DNA from: Fodinibius salipaludis
Lineage (GTDB): Bacteria > Bacteroidota > Rhodothermia > Balneolales > Balneolaceae
Length of the DNA: 64,000 nt
Reading direction: 5' to 3'
Assembly: GCF_002287075.1 (NCBI RefSeq)
Contig: NZ_NSKE01000007.1
Coordinates: 186,001-250,000, forward strand
The position numbers and the translations under genes are program-made. Of this stretch, positions 53,246 through 62,608 are shown piece after piece. The notes below the pieces were generated by a model that was given only the letters and a program-made list of their open reading frames with translations, had not been told where the DNA came from and did no database searches. Each line of letters begins with the position of its first letter. The stretch's first letter is position 1.

Positions 53246-54001
53246 TTAGTCGGTAGGAATCACTTTCTTTTTATTGGGCTTATCATTTTCGTAATCCACC
53301 CAAGAGTTGATCCTTCCATTGATTTTCTTCCAGCTTACTTCTTGGCCGTCTTCTATTATTCTAGCCTTATCTTTAATTTGTGCTTTCAGCAGATCACGTG
53401 ATACCTTATCACCCAATTTCTTTTCGTAGTAACTGCAGGCATCTGGTACACTTTCAAATTCTTTATAAAATTTATATTTGCCTTCTAAAGAAGCTTCCTC
53501 AGCTACTTGGTCCATAGCTTTTAACTTGATCTGATATCGGGCAATGTGTTTTAGCTTCTTTTTTATTTTATCAAATTCCTCTTGCTCAAATTTGTAACAT
53601 GTGCTGCCGCCTAAAGCCTTAAACTCACTGTACCATTTTTGGATGATTCGATGAGTATCTGCATTAAGTCTATCCACTTTTTTATAGATAGAGCTATTCT
53701 TGCCAGAACCGTTCTGACTCCTAATTGGTTCAGGACTTTCAAATTCTAGTTTCTCAACTAAACTATCTAATTTCTTTTTCAGCTTATTTCTTCGGCTCTT
53801 GAATATGGCTGCTTCGACATCCTCAAAAGTGTAGCCATCAAATTCCTGTAAGGTCTCCTCTGCTTCCTTTCCATAAGTGCCAATCAATTTATAGAGATCA
53901 ATAGCCAACTCTTTTATAGGCAGTTCTTGATCAACATATCGGCTTATATAAAATGAGCTACATAGTATTTGTATAAGAGTATTTACTTCTCGTTGTGACA
54001 T
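53246..54001 (-). CDS. Hypothetical protein next to the integrase
   Basis: A 251-residue basic, mostly helical protein I do not recognise (YVDQELPIKELAIDLYKLIG, KKKLDSLVEKLEFESPEPIRS, KKLGDKVSRDLLKAQIKDKARIIEDG). It has no catalytic motif. It lies 16 bp downstream of the integrase stop on... the same strand after the integrase gene, so the two are probably co-transcribed. A partner in integration or excision is possible but unsupported. Confidence 0.65.
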   Translation of the reverse strand: MSQREVNTLIQILCSSFYISRYVDQELPIKELAIDLYKLIGTYGKEAEETLQEFDGYTFEDVEAAIFKSRRNKLKKKLDSLVEKLEFESPEPIRSQNGSGKNSSIYKKVDRLNADTHRIIQKWYSEFKALGGSTCYKFEQEEFDKIKKKLKHIARYQIKLKAMDQVAEEASLEGKYKFYKEFESVPDACSYYEKKLGDKVSRDLLKAQIKDKARIIEDGQEVSWKKINGRINSWVDYENDKPNKKKVIPTD

Positions 54002-54017
54002 AGGGCAGGTTATTTAA

Positions 54018-55193
54018 TTAGTCAATTCCCTTAATTGCATTTTTAATATCTTTCTGATCCAGGTGCTCGTAAATTTGGGTGACATCAATAGAAGAGTGTC
54101 CCATTATTTTTTGGACCATATGAATGGGTACTCCTTTACGTAACAAGTCGGTAACACAAGAATGCCGCAGTCCGTGAAGGGTAATGGAGTTGGGAACATC
54201 TTTGGCCAATCGGACAAATTTTTTAAAAGATCTTGACAATGATCCGGCTGTCATGCCATGAAAGCGATTCAATCCCGTAGAACTGGGAAAAACGTAACCA
54301 TCCTTGGGTTCTCCTTGTTTCTCATGCCATTCTACCAACCAGGGTTTCAAAGGCTCTCTAATCGGAATTACGCGTTCCAGCTTTGATTTCGTGGTATTAT
54401 CATCGGTATTGATAATCAATATATGTCCGTGGTCATCCGGGTCATCGGAATTACCCTCTAAATCTACCTCGTTCCATTGAAGGTTTACCCCCTCACTGGC
54501 TCGCATCCCACAATAATACATGGTATTAATCATTGGTTTAAACCACAGTCGCATCTGATGAGGTTTAGTTACATAGCCTTTCTCTTTCTGTTCTTTGTAG
54601 AATTTGTCAAATGCATCGAAAACTCTATCGAGCTGCTCTCTTGAAATAATCTTTTGAGCAATTTTTTGTGGGACTTTTGGTGGCTTAATATCAGCGGTAA
54701 TATCCTCTTTGAGGATCTCCCTTTCGTGCATCCATTTAAAGAACACTTTCAGGTGTCGAAGATAACTTGCCTGGGTTGCCGGTGCGATATCATCCCGAAA
54801 ACAAAACTCCCGAATGTCTTTCTCCAGAATTTCTGTTACCGGCATGGTGCGTCCAAGCTGGTCTTCCAGCATATTTAGGTGACGACGGTAGTTATCTTTC
54901 GTCTTCTGATTAGCTTGGCTGCGCTCCTCAATAAATTGATCGGCCGCCTTGTGCAAGGGGATGTATTTGCCACGAAGCTTTGATCGTTTTTTCTTGGCTT
55001 CCTTACGAGGGGTCCAGCCGTTAAAGGGATCGATTTCACCCCGCTGAAATTTATCCTCATACTCGATCAGAAGTTTCTGTGCTTCTCGCTTGATCGTTGT
55101 ACCCAAGCTCAGGGCCTTTTGTTTTCTCTTCCCGTTGATTTTTTTGAAAAAACGAATGTAATACGTCCCTTTTCTCTTTTTCAGACTAGCCAT
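54018..55193 (-). CDS. int: Tyrosine recombinase (integrase) of the element
   Basis: 391 residues from ATG 55193 (MASLKKRKGTYYIRFFKK). The first 70 residues are an arm-binding N-terminal domain, then a SAM-like core-binding domain (about 80-180). The catalytic domain has the first Arg in CGMRASEGVNL, HGLRHSCVTDLL and GHSSIDVTQIYEH with the nucleophile Tyr. The longer start at 55268 lies among the GTACCAA repeats and adds residues not typical of the family. It sits just inside the right attachment site, as is usual for tRNA-targeting islands. Confidence 0.95.
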   Translation of the reverse strand: MASLKKRKGTYYIRFFKKINGKRKQKALSLGTTIKREAQKLLIEYEDKFQRGEIDPFNGWTPRKEAKKKRSKLRGKYIPLHKAADQFIEERSQANQKTKDNYRRHLNMLEDQLGRTMPVTEILEKDIREFCFRDDIAPATQASYLRHLKVFFKWMHEREILKEDITADIKPPKVPQKIAQKIISREQLDRVFDAFDKFYKEQKEKGYVTKPHQMRLWFKPMINTMYYCGMRASEGVNLQWNEVDLEGNSDDPDDHGHILIINTDDNTTKSKLERVIPIREPLKPWLVEWHEKQGEPKDGYVFPSSTGLNRFHGMTAGSLSRSFKKFVRLAKDVPNSITLHGLRHSCVTDLLRKGVPIHMVQKIMGHSSIDVTQIYEHLDQKDIKNAIKGID

Positions 55194-55223
55194 ATAATCA
55201 ATATTGTGTGTGAAAATTACGAG

Positions 55224-55344
55224 TTGGTACAGAATTGGTACACGATGTACCAACTCATTCATGTGCATTGCTTCTTGTCAATTGCTCCAAATAAGTAATT
55301 AATCTTAGTAACTGACTGTACCAATGTACCAACTTTTGTACCAA
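55224..55344. promoter_or_regulatory. Putative integrase arm sites, right end
   Basis: GTACCAA occurs at 55247-55253, 55318-55324, 55326-55332 and 55338-55344, and inverted (TTGGTAC) at 55224-55230 and 55235-55241. They lie between the integrase start and the attachment site and match the left-end copies, as expected for arm-type binding sites. They also overlap the integrase promoter, so binding could repress int. Confidence 0.6.
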
Positions 55345-55478
55345 CTATTTACATAAATCGTTGCAAAAAGTGAAATGATTTCACGCAGAAATTTTTACAA
55401 GAAAGGGACAGGAAGGGCCTAAAAGTGCCGCTTAAATAAAATAAAGGATGTTTTAGAGGTCTTAAAAGGAGGGAAAAT

Positions 55479-55526
55479 AAAAGTGGGCCCGGCAGGACTT
55501 GAACCTGCGACCAATCGATTATGAGT
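55479..55526. repeat. Right attachment site (within the tRNA gene)
   Basis: The 48-bp identical partner of 22148-22195. It covers the tRNA from the anticodon loop to the 3' end plus five bases beyond, so integration keeps the tRNA intact at this end. Divergence beyond the anticodon marks the outer limit of the duplicated core. Confidence 0.93.
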
Positions 55527-55557
55527 CGACTGCTCTGACCAACTGAGCTACGGGCCC
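55484..55557 (-). tRNA. tRNA-Met (CAT), elongator type or Ile2
   Basis: A 74-nt cloverleaf without encoded CCA. Acceptor GGGCCCG pairs with CGGGCCC, the D arm is GCTC-AGTTGGTCA-GAGC, the anticodon loop is CTCATAA with CAT at 55521-55523, and the T arm is GCAGG-TTCAAGT-CCTGC. The G1-C72 pair excludes the initiator. Whether it is elongator Met or lysidine-modified Ile cannot be decided by eye. It is the integration target of the element. Confidence 0.92.
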
Positions 55558-55687
55558 TTAGTACAATTAACTGACAAATCATCAGAAATTATTGCCACTT
55601 AAGGTACTTTTATGGGACTTTGTTTTACCAAATTTTCACCACGAAATTATAAGTCATTGAAAAACAATGACTTATAGGTAACAAAAG

Positions 55688-55775
55688 TACCCGAGGCCGG
55701 ACTCGAACCGGCACTGGTATTTAGATACCAATTGGATTTTAAGTCCAACGCGTCTACCAATTCCGCCACTCGGGC
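55688..55775 (-). tRNA. tRNA-Leu (TAA)
   Basis: An 88-nt class II tRNA. Acceptor GCCCGAG pairs with CTCGGGT, the anticodon loop is CTTAAAA with TAA, there is a long variable arm (TGGTATCTAAATACCA), and the T arm is GCCGG-TTCGAGT-CCGGC. No CCA is encoded. It lies about 130 bp from the tRNA-Met, in the same direction. Confidence 0.95.
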
Positions 55776-55944
55776 AAACATATCAATTGATTGATTCCCT
55801 ACAAAGGATAACCAATTTTTCGAGAAACCAAATATAAGGGATTACAAATTACTTCTACAATGGTTTTTTAAGTTTTTTGTAATTGCGATACCCTATTAAA
55901 TATAGAATACGCATATCATTTTCTCATTTGTACAATACCAGCGT

Positions 55945-58900
55945 CTATTCTGCAATTTCTTTTTGGGGAGAGGAATAAAGTTTAGCAACTATATCTTCGA
56001 GAATTAAATATAGACAGGGTACAATAACCAAGATTATGGAAGTCGCAAATACAATACCGAATCCAAGTGATATAGCCATAGGTACTAAATGTGCCGCCTG
56101 ACGAGAGGTCTCTAAAATGATCGGGGTTAATCCACCGAATGTGGTTAGTGTTGTCAAGATGATAGGACGAAAACGCCGAAGCCCCGCCTCGTGTATAGCA
56201 TCATATATCGATATATCGGGGTCTTTTCGTTTTCTATTCGCCAGATCAATCATAATAAGAGAATCATTAAGTACTACTCCCGACAACGCTATTACTCCCA
56301 TCATGCTTACCAACGACAAATCATAACCCAGTAAAATGTGTCCGATAACCGCTCCCACAATACCAAAAGGGATCGCTCCCATCACAATAATTGGTTGCAA
56401 GTAACTTCGAAATGCCACAGCCAACAGAGCATAAATGACAATCATCGCCAGCCCAAAGGTACCCCACAGGGCTTGCGTTGATTCCCGCATTTCGGCCTGG
56501 CTCCCTTCAAAGGACCATGTTATGCCCGGGAAATCTTCTCGGAGCTGAGGCAACGTTTCGGTTTGTATCGACTCCAGCACCCGTGAGACGGCATTAGCCG
56601 GTTCAGCGTCCATACTTACTGTTACCACGCGCCGACCGTTACGACGATTGATACTGGTAAAAGCTTCTCCCTTTTCGAACTCTGCCACATCCAAGAGCGG
56701 AACCTCTACTCCGGTGGGAGTTTGTACTACAAAATCCTCCAAATTATATACATCCTGACGCTGTTCCCGGGGTAATTTTACGCGTACTTCAATCTCATTC
56801 ACGCCCCTCAGCTGACGCATTGCGAGCGATCCGTAAAAAGCATTTCGCAGCTGTTGTCCAACATCTTCTGAGGTCAAGCCAAGTCGTCTTCCTTCGGGAA
56901 GCAATTTAAAATCAAGCTGAGCCTTTCCCCTGTTGTAATTATCATTGACATCCCGCGTAGCTTCAAAACGCTCTACACGCTCCAGGAATGCCTGGCTGGC
57001 TTTTTCAAGAACATCAATATCGGAATGGCTCAAGTCTACGCTTATATCAGGCAGATATCCGGCCGGACCTCGTTCAGCCTCAAAAGTAATCTGATCCACT
57101 CCCTCGATATCGCCGATACTGTCCCGCCAAAGCTCAATGACTTTCTGGGCCGTCATATCTCGCTCGGTTGGTGGCTTCATCACAATCTCCACATCAATAA
57201 AACTCTGACCCCGTACGTTCGTTTTGATACCTTCCGCCACACGATCCAGGTTGTGCTCATCAAACATACGTTGTGTTGACTTCGTAATTTCTTCGGCAAC
57301 CTTACCCGCCTGTATAGCTGTCGTTCCTACCGGCAGCGACACTCCGGACTCAATTTCGTCGGCCGCTACTTCGGGCATCATAATCATCCCCATATGATCA
57401 CTGTACCCGAATCCTCCTACCATTACCAATAAGGCAACAGCTGCACTTAAGGTGATATACCGGTATCGAAGACAGTAATCTAAAAACGACCTATAATAAG
57501 TTTCAACAAAATGATTAAACCGCTTAGCAAATTTCTGCTGAAAACGATGTAACCGTCGCCCAATTTTGAACCGGCTTTCTTTTTTGGAGCTGTGAGCAAG
57601 GTGAGCCGGCAAGATAAATAGCGCCTCTACAAGCGATACCAATAATACTACAATAACCACTGCCGGCAGTGGCCACCAATATTTTCCGGTAGTTCCCGGG
57701 ATAAAGAGTAACGGGAAAAAGGCAATCACATTCGTCAAAATGGCGAAAGTCACCGGCTTGCTCATTTCCTTGGCCCCCTTGATGGCCGCTTCCAGAAAGT
57801 TCATACCCTGCTGACGGTACTCGTAGATATTCTCCCCCACCACAATGGCATCGTCAACTACAATACCAAGCACCACCAGGAATCCGAACATAGAAATCAT
57901 GTTGATACTTAATCCCAGCAGCGGTAAAAACAGCAACCCGCCTACAAAAGAAATCGTCATTCCCATCATCACCCAAAAAGCAAGCCTGTACTCCAAGAAC
58001 AAGGCCAGGATAACCAGCACAATAAGAATGGCCAGGGCTCCATTTTCGACCAGCAGTGAAAGACGTTCGCTAAAATCGTCCGCACTATTACTGTCGATAC
58101 GATACTTTACGCCGGTCGGAAACGCTGACTCTGCAATCTCCAGTTCATTTTTAACTGTTTCTGCTATTTCGAGCGGTGATTGATTACCAATGCGATAAAT
58201 CTGAAGATCTACTGTAGGCTGTTGATTAAACTGTCCATGGAATCCGGTCTCCTCAAATCCATCGGTAATTTTTGCAATATCCGCCAGCGTAATATTACTC
58301 CCCACATCCGATGTTACAATCTCAATATTACCAAATTCATCGGCCCACTGCTTTCGCTCTTGCATCCGCAAAAGTATCTCACCGGCATTGGTCTCGATAA
58401 CACCTGCGGGAATATCTTCACTGGATTGACGGATAACATTTGCCACTTCGTCCAGCGTTATATTATACTCGCGCAGTGTATTCCGGGGGATCTCCACATG
58501 TGTTATATAATCGGGGACGTTACCAATTTCGACCTGGGTAATATTTTCTTTACTCAACAGGCGGTCGCGCATATTTTCGGCTAACTTACGAAGTGTCCAT
58601 ATATCGGAATCCCCATATAGGCCAACAGTCATTACCTCTCGCTGATTGGATTGCAGCTGCACTTCCGGTTCTTCGATATCATCCGGAAAAGTACGGATAC
58701 GATTAACAGCCTGATCGATATCCTGAAAAGTTTTCATCCGCTCGGCACCGGTCACCAACTCTATGGATATGCTGCCCGACCCCTCATATGCCGTTGATGT
58801 AACTTCTTTAATACCCTGCACGCCTCGAATGGCCTCTTCCACGGGACGTAATATCCCCTGCTCTACCTCGGCCGGTGAAGCCCCCGGATAAACCACACTG

Positions 58901-59088
58901 ACCTCTACAATATCCAGCTGATACTCGGGAAATACCTCCTTCTGCATATTATATCCCGTCCATATACCACCGCCAATCAGAATAATCATTAACAGGTTGG
59001 CCGCAATGGGATTTTGCGCCATATAGGATATAAATCCACTCCCTGTATTGCTGTCTGACTCGTTTGTATTTGATCCGGAGTTACTCAT
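55945..59088 (-). CDS. RND-family efflux pump permease
   Basis: A 1047-residue inner-membrane pump with the RND layout: one N-terminal membrane helix, a large periplasmic loop, a helix bundle, a second large loop and a second bundle. The proton-relay aspartates are in [19 protein letters not shown] near residue 405. It extrudes drugs or lipophilic compounds together with the adaptor and outer-membrane protein encoded just upstream (gaps 27 and 63 bp). The first 20 residues are a Ser/Asn-rich extension before the usual [11 protein letters not shown]. The substrate range cannot be deduced. Confidence 0.95.
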   Translation of the reverse strand: MSNSGSNTNESDSNTGSGFISYMAQNPIAANLLMIILIGGGIWTGYNMQKEVFPEYQLDIVEVSVVYPGASPAEVEQGILRPVEEAIRGVQGIKEVTSTAYEGSGSISIELVTGAERMKTFQDIDQAVNRIRTFPDDIEEPEVQLQSNQREVMTVGLYGDSDIWTLRKLAENMRDRLLSKENITQVEIGNVPDYITHVEIPRNTLREYNITLDEVANVIRQSSEDIPAGVIETNAGEILLRMQERKQWADEFGNIEIVTSDVGSNITLADIAKITDGFEETGFHGQFNQQPTVDLQIYRIGNQSPLEIAETVKNELEIAESAFPTGVKYRIDSNSADDFSERLSLLVENGALAILIVLVILALFLEYRLAFWVMMGMTISFVGGLLFLPLLGLSINMISMFGFLVVLGIVVDDAIVVGENIYEYRQQGMNFLEAAIKGAKEMSKPVTFAILTNVIAFFPLLFIPGTTGKYWWPLPAVVIVVLLVSLVEALFILPAHLAHSSKKESRFKIGRRLHRFQQKFAKRFNHFVETYYRSFLDYCLRYRYITLSAAVALLVMVGGFGYSDHMGMIMMPEVAADEIESGVSLPVGTTAIQAGKVAEEITKSTQRMFDEHNLDRVAEGIKTNVRGQSFIDVEIVMKPPTERDMTAQKVIELWRDSIGDIEGVDQITFEAERGPAGYLPDISVDLSHSDIDVLEKASQAFLERVERFEATRDVNDNYNRGKAQLDFKLLPEGRRLGLTSEDVGQQLRNAFYGSLAMRQLRGVNEIEVRVKLPREQRQDVYNLEDFVVQTPTGVEVPLLDVAEFEKGEAFTSINRRNGRRVVTVSMDAEPANAVSRVLESIQTETLPQLREDFPGITWSFEGSQAEMRESTQALWGTFGLAMIVIYALLAVAFRSYLQPIIVMGAIPFGIVGAVIGHILLGYDLSLVSMMGVIALSGVVLNDSLIMIDLANRKRKDPDISIYDAIHEAGLRRFRPIILTTLTTFGGLTPIILETSRQAAHLVPMAISLGFGIVFATSIILVIVPCLYLILEDIVAKLYSSPQKEIAE

Positions 59089-59115
59089 TAATCCTTAAGT
59101 TGGGAGTCAAGTTTG

Positions 59116-60315
59116 TTATTGAGATGCAGCTGACGTATCTGATTCTGCATTTCCCGTGCCTTCAAGTCGAAGCGGAGCACCCTCACTCACTGTAGAAAGA
59201 TTGGTAGTGACAATCTGATCTCCTTCCGACAAGCCACTTTTGATATAAGCATACTGGGCATCCTGAAACACTATTTGTACATCACTGATATTCAATTCAC
59301 CATCATTCATAACCCAAACCGTGTCATCATCTCTTACATAATCGCGATTCAACCGAATTACATCCTCAAGCGCATCGGCCTTAATATGCACTTCTACAAA
59401 TGATCCCAGCATTAATCGCGGCACATCGGGCTCGTCTGTTTTATATGCCTGCGGATCTGGTACCGAAACCAACACTCGGGCCATCCGCGTCTGATCTTCA
59501 AGCGTACCAATCAATCGATACAAATACCCCTGTCGGTAGGTTTCAGGAGGCCAGGCGGTTCTGTTTCTAACTCTCACTTCGGAACCACGCTGTTCATTTC
59601 CCTCTGGAATGGTAATCCACCGAAGCTTGGAAACAGGCACGGTTGCTTCAATCCAATAGGTATCGAGCCCCACTAAACGAGCCAAAGTTTCGCTCGTAGA
59701 CACTTGCGATCCTACATTTACATTACGAGTTAAAATATGGGCATCAAATGGGGCTTTAATTGTCGTTCGTTCAAGATCCAGTTGGGCCTGATCAACAGCT
59801 GCCTGGGCAGATTCTACGCTCGATCGGGCAGATTCCAGCTGCGGTTCACGTAAAACCAGCGATTTATTTTCTTCTGACAAGGTATCAGCAAATAACTGGT
59901 AATCCTGCCGGGCCACATCCTGTCGACCCATTTCAATATTGAGATCAGCCCGGGCCTGGCGTAATTCACTTTTTCGCTGTTCCAGTGTATTTCTATAGTC
60001 AGAAGAATCAATTTGCAGCAACTGTTCTCCTTTTTCAATATAACCGCCGGGGGTAAATGCGTCCGACAGGGCTTCCACTTCCCCACTCACTCTGGGACTC
60101 AAGTTTACTTCCTGTGACGGGCGAACCGTTCCCATAGCCTGAATTGTCGGCCGATAGTTATCCCTTTCCACCTCTATCACATCCACAAGCATAGGGGTTG
60201 CCCGGGTGGCTCCCGCCTGCTCTGCCGTTGGTTCAGTCGAAAAGATTAGTACTGTCACCACACCGGCTGTTGCTAAAATACCGATACTAATAAAAAGTGT
60301 CTGTTTCCAACTCAT
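59116..60315 (-). CDS. RND efflux periplasmic adaptor (membrane fusion protein)
   Basis: A 399-residue HlyD/AcrA-type adaptor: an N-terminal anchor helix (SWKQTLFISIGILATAGVVTVLIFS), a lipoyl-like half (VNLSPRVSGEVEAL, YIEKGEQLLQID), a coiled-coil hairpin (about 100-190) and a beta-barrel domain, then TIKAPFDAHILTRNVNVGSQV for the second lipoyl half. It bridges the pump and the outer-membrane channel. It is the middle gene of the three-gene efflux operon. Confidence 0.94.
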   Translation of the reverse strand: MSWKQTLFISIGILATAGVVTVLIFSTEPTAEQAGATRATPMLVDVIEVERDNYRPTIQAMGTVRPSQEVNLSPRVSGEVEALSDAFTPGGYIEKGEQLLQIDSSDYRNTLEQRKSELRQARADLNIEMGRQDVARQDYQLFADTLSEENKSLVLREPQLESARSSVESAQAAVDQAQLDLERTTIKAPFDAHILTRNVNVGSQVSTSETLARLVGLDTYWIEATVPVSKLRWITIPEGNEQRGSEVRVRNRTAWPPETYRQGYLYRLIGTLEDQTRMARVLVSVPDPQAYKTDEPDVPRLMLGSFVEVHIKADALEDVIRLNRDYVRDDDTVWVMNDGELNISDVQIVFQDAQYAYIKSGLSEGDQIVTTNLSTVSEGAPLRLEGTGNAESDTSAASQ

Positions 60316-60378
60316 TTTTAAAATGGTTTAGTGTCCAAGCCCCTTTATATGATTAAGTAAACTGCTTAAATAAAATCG

Positions 60379-61770
60379 TCAATTCTCATTTTCACGTTCA
60401 GTTTCAAAAGAACCGGCCAATGCCCGGTATAGTCCAATACGGTATTCAACGAGTGTCAGCTCTGCTGTTAATAAATCTCTTTGCAATTGCTGAACCTCAT
60501 CAAGTGCCGTAAGTACATCCAGATAATTCGATGTTCCATTGAGATATTCCAGTCGCAGCTGATCATAGGCCTGTTCAGCCAATGTTACCTGTTCTTCCAA
60601 TCGTTCAATACTTTCGCGCTGTTTTTGCTCACGGATCAACGCATCCTCCACTTCTTGAAAAGCCGTAAGTATGGTTTGTCCATATTCATAGAGTCGCTGT
60701 TTTTTAACGGCTTCTAACCGGTCAACCTCGGCGCTTAGCTCACCGCCACGAAAAATAGGTGCCAACAGATTCCCGGCAAACGAGGCAGCCCAATTCTCAA
60801 AAAGATCCTCGACCGTATTACTTGAAGAAGTCAGTGAGGCTGACAACGTCAGGCGTGGGTACTGGTTGCTGATTGCCGAAGCCAGATCACGGTCGGCAGC
60901 CTTAACCAGATTAAAAGCGCTTTTAACATCGGGACGACGCTGAACAAGATCTATCGGGACGCCCGTGCTTGGCAATGGTGGTAGCTCAGGCAGTTGTTCC
61001 GGTACAATATCAATTGTATCCTGAGGCGATCGTCCAAGTAACACCGAAAGCTCATGCTGTAATACATCCAAATTTGCTTCGGCATTTGATTTCTGTTCAC
61101 GCGTGGACTCCAACAATTGCTGCTGACGAAGAATATCAACACCTCTGATCTGCCCGGTCCCAAATCGATTCTTCAGCAGCTCCAACACTTTTTTATTTGT
61201 TTCGATCTGGCTTTCAACAAGTGCCAACTGCTTTTTTGCCTCAGCCAGCCGAGTCCAGGTTCGTACCACTTCTGCCGAAACGGTAAGTGCTGCTGTTTGG
61301 TAGTCAGCCAATGTAGCCTGCGCACGATATTCTTCAGCATCTACCTGTGAACCAATTCGCCCCCATAAATCAATTTCATACGAAGAACTTAATCCCGCGC
61401 TAAAATCATCGGAGCTTCCAAAGGGTGATTGCTGGTTGCGCGTCGTTTGAGCTTCTGCATTTGCATCCAACGTAGGGAAAAGACCGCCCGTTTCACGATC
61501 AATTACGGCCTCTGATGCCTGCAGGCGCTGCCATGCCGTTTGAATATCAAAATTGGAACTTAACGCCGTATCAACGAGGGTATTTAGTTGGTCATTCTCA
61601 AAAGAGGTCCACCAACGGGAAGAGACTTCCGCTTCACCACTTTGTGAAAAAGAAGCCGATTCCTGAACAGGAGGTTCCAACGTCTCTTTTTGAGGTGCAC
61701 ACCCCAGTACCAATAGGAAAATAGATCCCCACAGCAAATAGTTAACATTCATAAAGAGATCTCTGCTCAT
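60379..61770 (-). CDS. Outer-membrane efflux lipoprotein (NodT/TolC family)
   Basis: A 463-residue outer-membrane factor. The signal peptide ends in a lipobox (SIFLLVLGCAPQ, Cys near residue 24). Two repeated halves, each with long helices, are visible: SSRWWTSFENDQLNTLVDTAL and the VDAEEYRAQATLADYQTA helix, then QRRPDVKSAFNLVKAADRDLASAISNQYPRL. It forms the exit duct for the RND pump and heads the operon. The upstream 61771-62192 stretch should hold its promoter. Confidence 0.94.
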   Translation of the reverse strand: MSRDLFMNVNYLLWGSIFLLVLGCAPQKETLEPPVQESASFSQSGEAEVSSRWWTSFENDQLNTLVDTALSSNFDIQTAWQRLQASEAVIDRETGGLFPTLDANAEAQTTRNQQSPFGSSDDFSAGLSSSYEIDLWGRIGSQVDAEEYRAQATLADYQTAALTVSAEVVRTWTRLAEAKKQLALVESQIETNKKVLELLKNRFGTGQIRGVDILRQQQLLESTREQKSNAEANLDVLQHELSVLLGRSPQDTIDIVPEQLPELPPLPSTGVPIDLVQRRPDVKSAFNLVKAADRDLASAISNQYPRLTLSASLTSSSNTVEDLFENWAASFAGNLLAPIFRGGELSAEVDRLEAVKKQRLYEYGQTILTAFQEVEDALIREQKQRESIERLEEQVTLAEQAYDQLRLEYLNGTSNYLDVLTALDEVQQLQRDLLTAELTLVEYRIGLYRALAGSFETERENEN

Positions 61771-62192
61771 CCTGCGATTTCTCTGCCACTTTATAAAAAA
61801 TTATTTGTGGGTTGTTTATTATAGCACCCAAATCTATAGGAAGTTTGAAGCATTTATGCTTACTATATTTCCGAAAGACGACTTTCAAACAATACTACTA
61901 TCCAAAACGTTTATCCGAATAAAAATTTTTGGGAATGTAGTACTATTGCCTATGTGATTTTAGATAAAGACGTCATAAATAATCATTACATAAATGCTTC
62001 ATTTTACTCCTTGAATATGACTATATTGATCTGCATGTTTATACTTTTCAAAGGTTATAAGGGATTACATTTATTTACTATTCTAAACTTACAAAAACTC
62101 TTGTGATAAATTCCTCGTCAAATAAATAGATTGTCTTATACCACGATTTTACTATTTTAAATACATTATCTAAAAACGATTACTAATATTAT
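61771..62192. other. Divergent intergenic region
   Basis: About 420 A+T-rich bp between the efflux operon and the response regulator, expected to hold both promoters. I see no reading frame, strong hairpin or RNA gene in it. Confidence 0.5.
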
Positions 62193-62573
62193 ATGAGTAA
62201 AGAAAAGAAGAAGGTCATCATTGTAGAAGACGATCTCATTCTCAATTTACTGTACGAGAGTTATTTGGAGAGGCTCGGATTCGAAACGGAAGGTGAGCTT
62301 GTTTACGGTAAAACAGCTATTGAAACAGCAAAAAAAATTGACCCGGATTTAGTGGTCATGGATATTTCTCTGGAAGGAGAGATAGACGGTATCGACGCTA
62401 TGCTTAAAATCCGCGAGTTTTCTGAAGTACCGGTCATTTATATCACCGGTAATTCTGATCCCTATCATGTTGAACGAGCCAAAGAAACAGATCCTTTGGA
62501 TTACCTCACCAAACCCATAGAGTTCGAGGATTTAAAAAAGTCTATTCAAAAACACTTTTCTTCCAACTCCTAA
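62193..62573 (+). CDS. Stand-alone response regulator receiver protein
   Basis: A 126-residue single receiver domain: acidic pair in IIVEDDLILN, phospho-acceptor Asp in DPDLVVMDISLEGEIDG near residue 54, Thr in VIYITGNSD and Lys in YLTKPIEFEDL. There is no output domain. Such CheY-like proteins act through protein contacts; the kinase is not encoded nearby. It is divergent from the efflux operon and followed 35 bp later by the M1 peptidase gene. Confidence 0.93.
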   Translation: MSKEKKKVIIVEDDLILNLLYESYLERLGFETEGELVYGKTAIETAKKIDPDLVVMDISLEGEIDGIDAMLKIREFSEVPVIYITGNSDPYHVERAKETDPLDYLTKPIEFEDLKKSIQKHFSSNS

Positions 62574-62608
62574 GATCCGGAATTATAATTTCCTGAACCA
62601 CCCAACCT

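Larger units (their letters stand above)
22148..55526. mobile_element. 33.3-kb tRNA-integrated defence island
   Basis: The element lies between perfect 48-bp direct repeats made of the 3' half of a tRNA(CAT) gene. A tyrosine integrase sits just inside the right end, GTACCAA repeats lie at both inner ends, and the cargo is visibly more A+T-rich than the flanks. It holds a replication module, BREX type 1, an E2-E1-JAB operon, AbiE-like genes and a retron-like RT. No virion, packaging, relaxase or secretion genes were recognised, so it looks like a satellite or integrative mobilisable element rather than a prophage or complete ICE. Confidence 0.9.
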
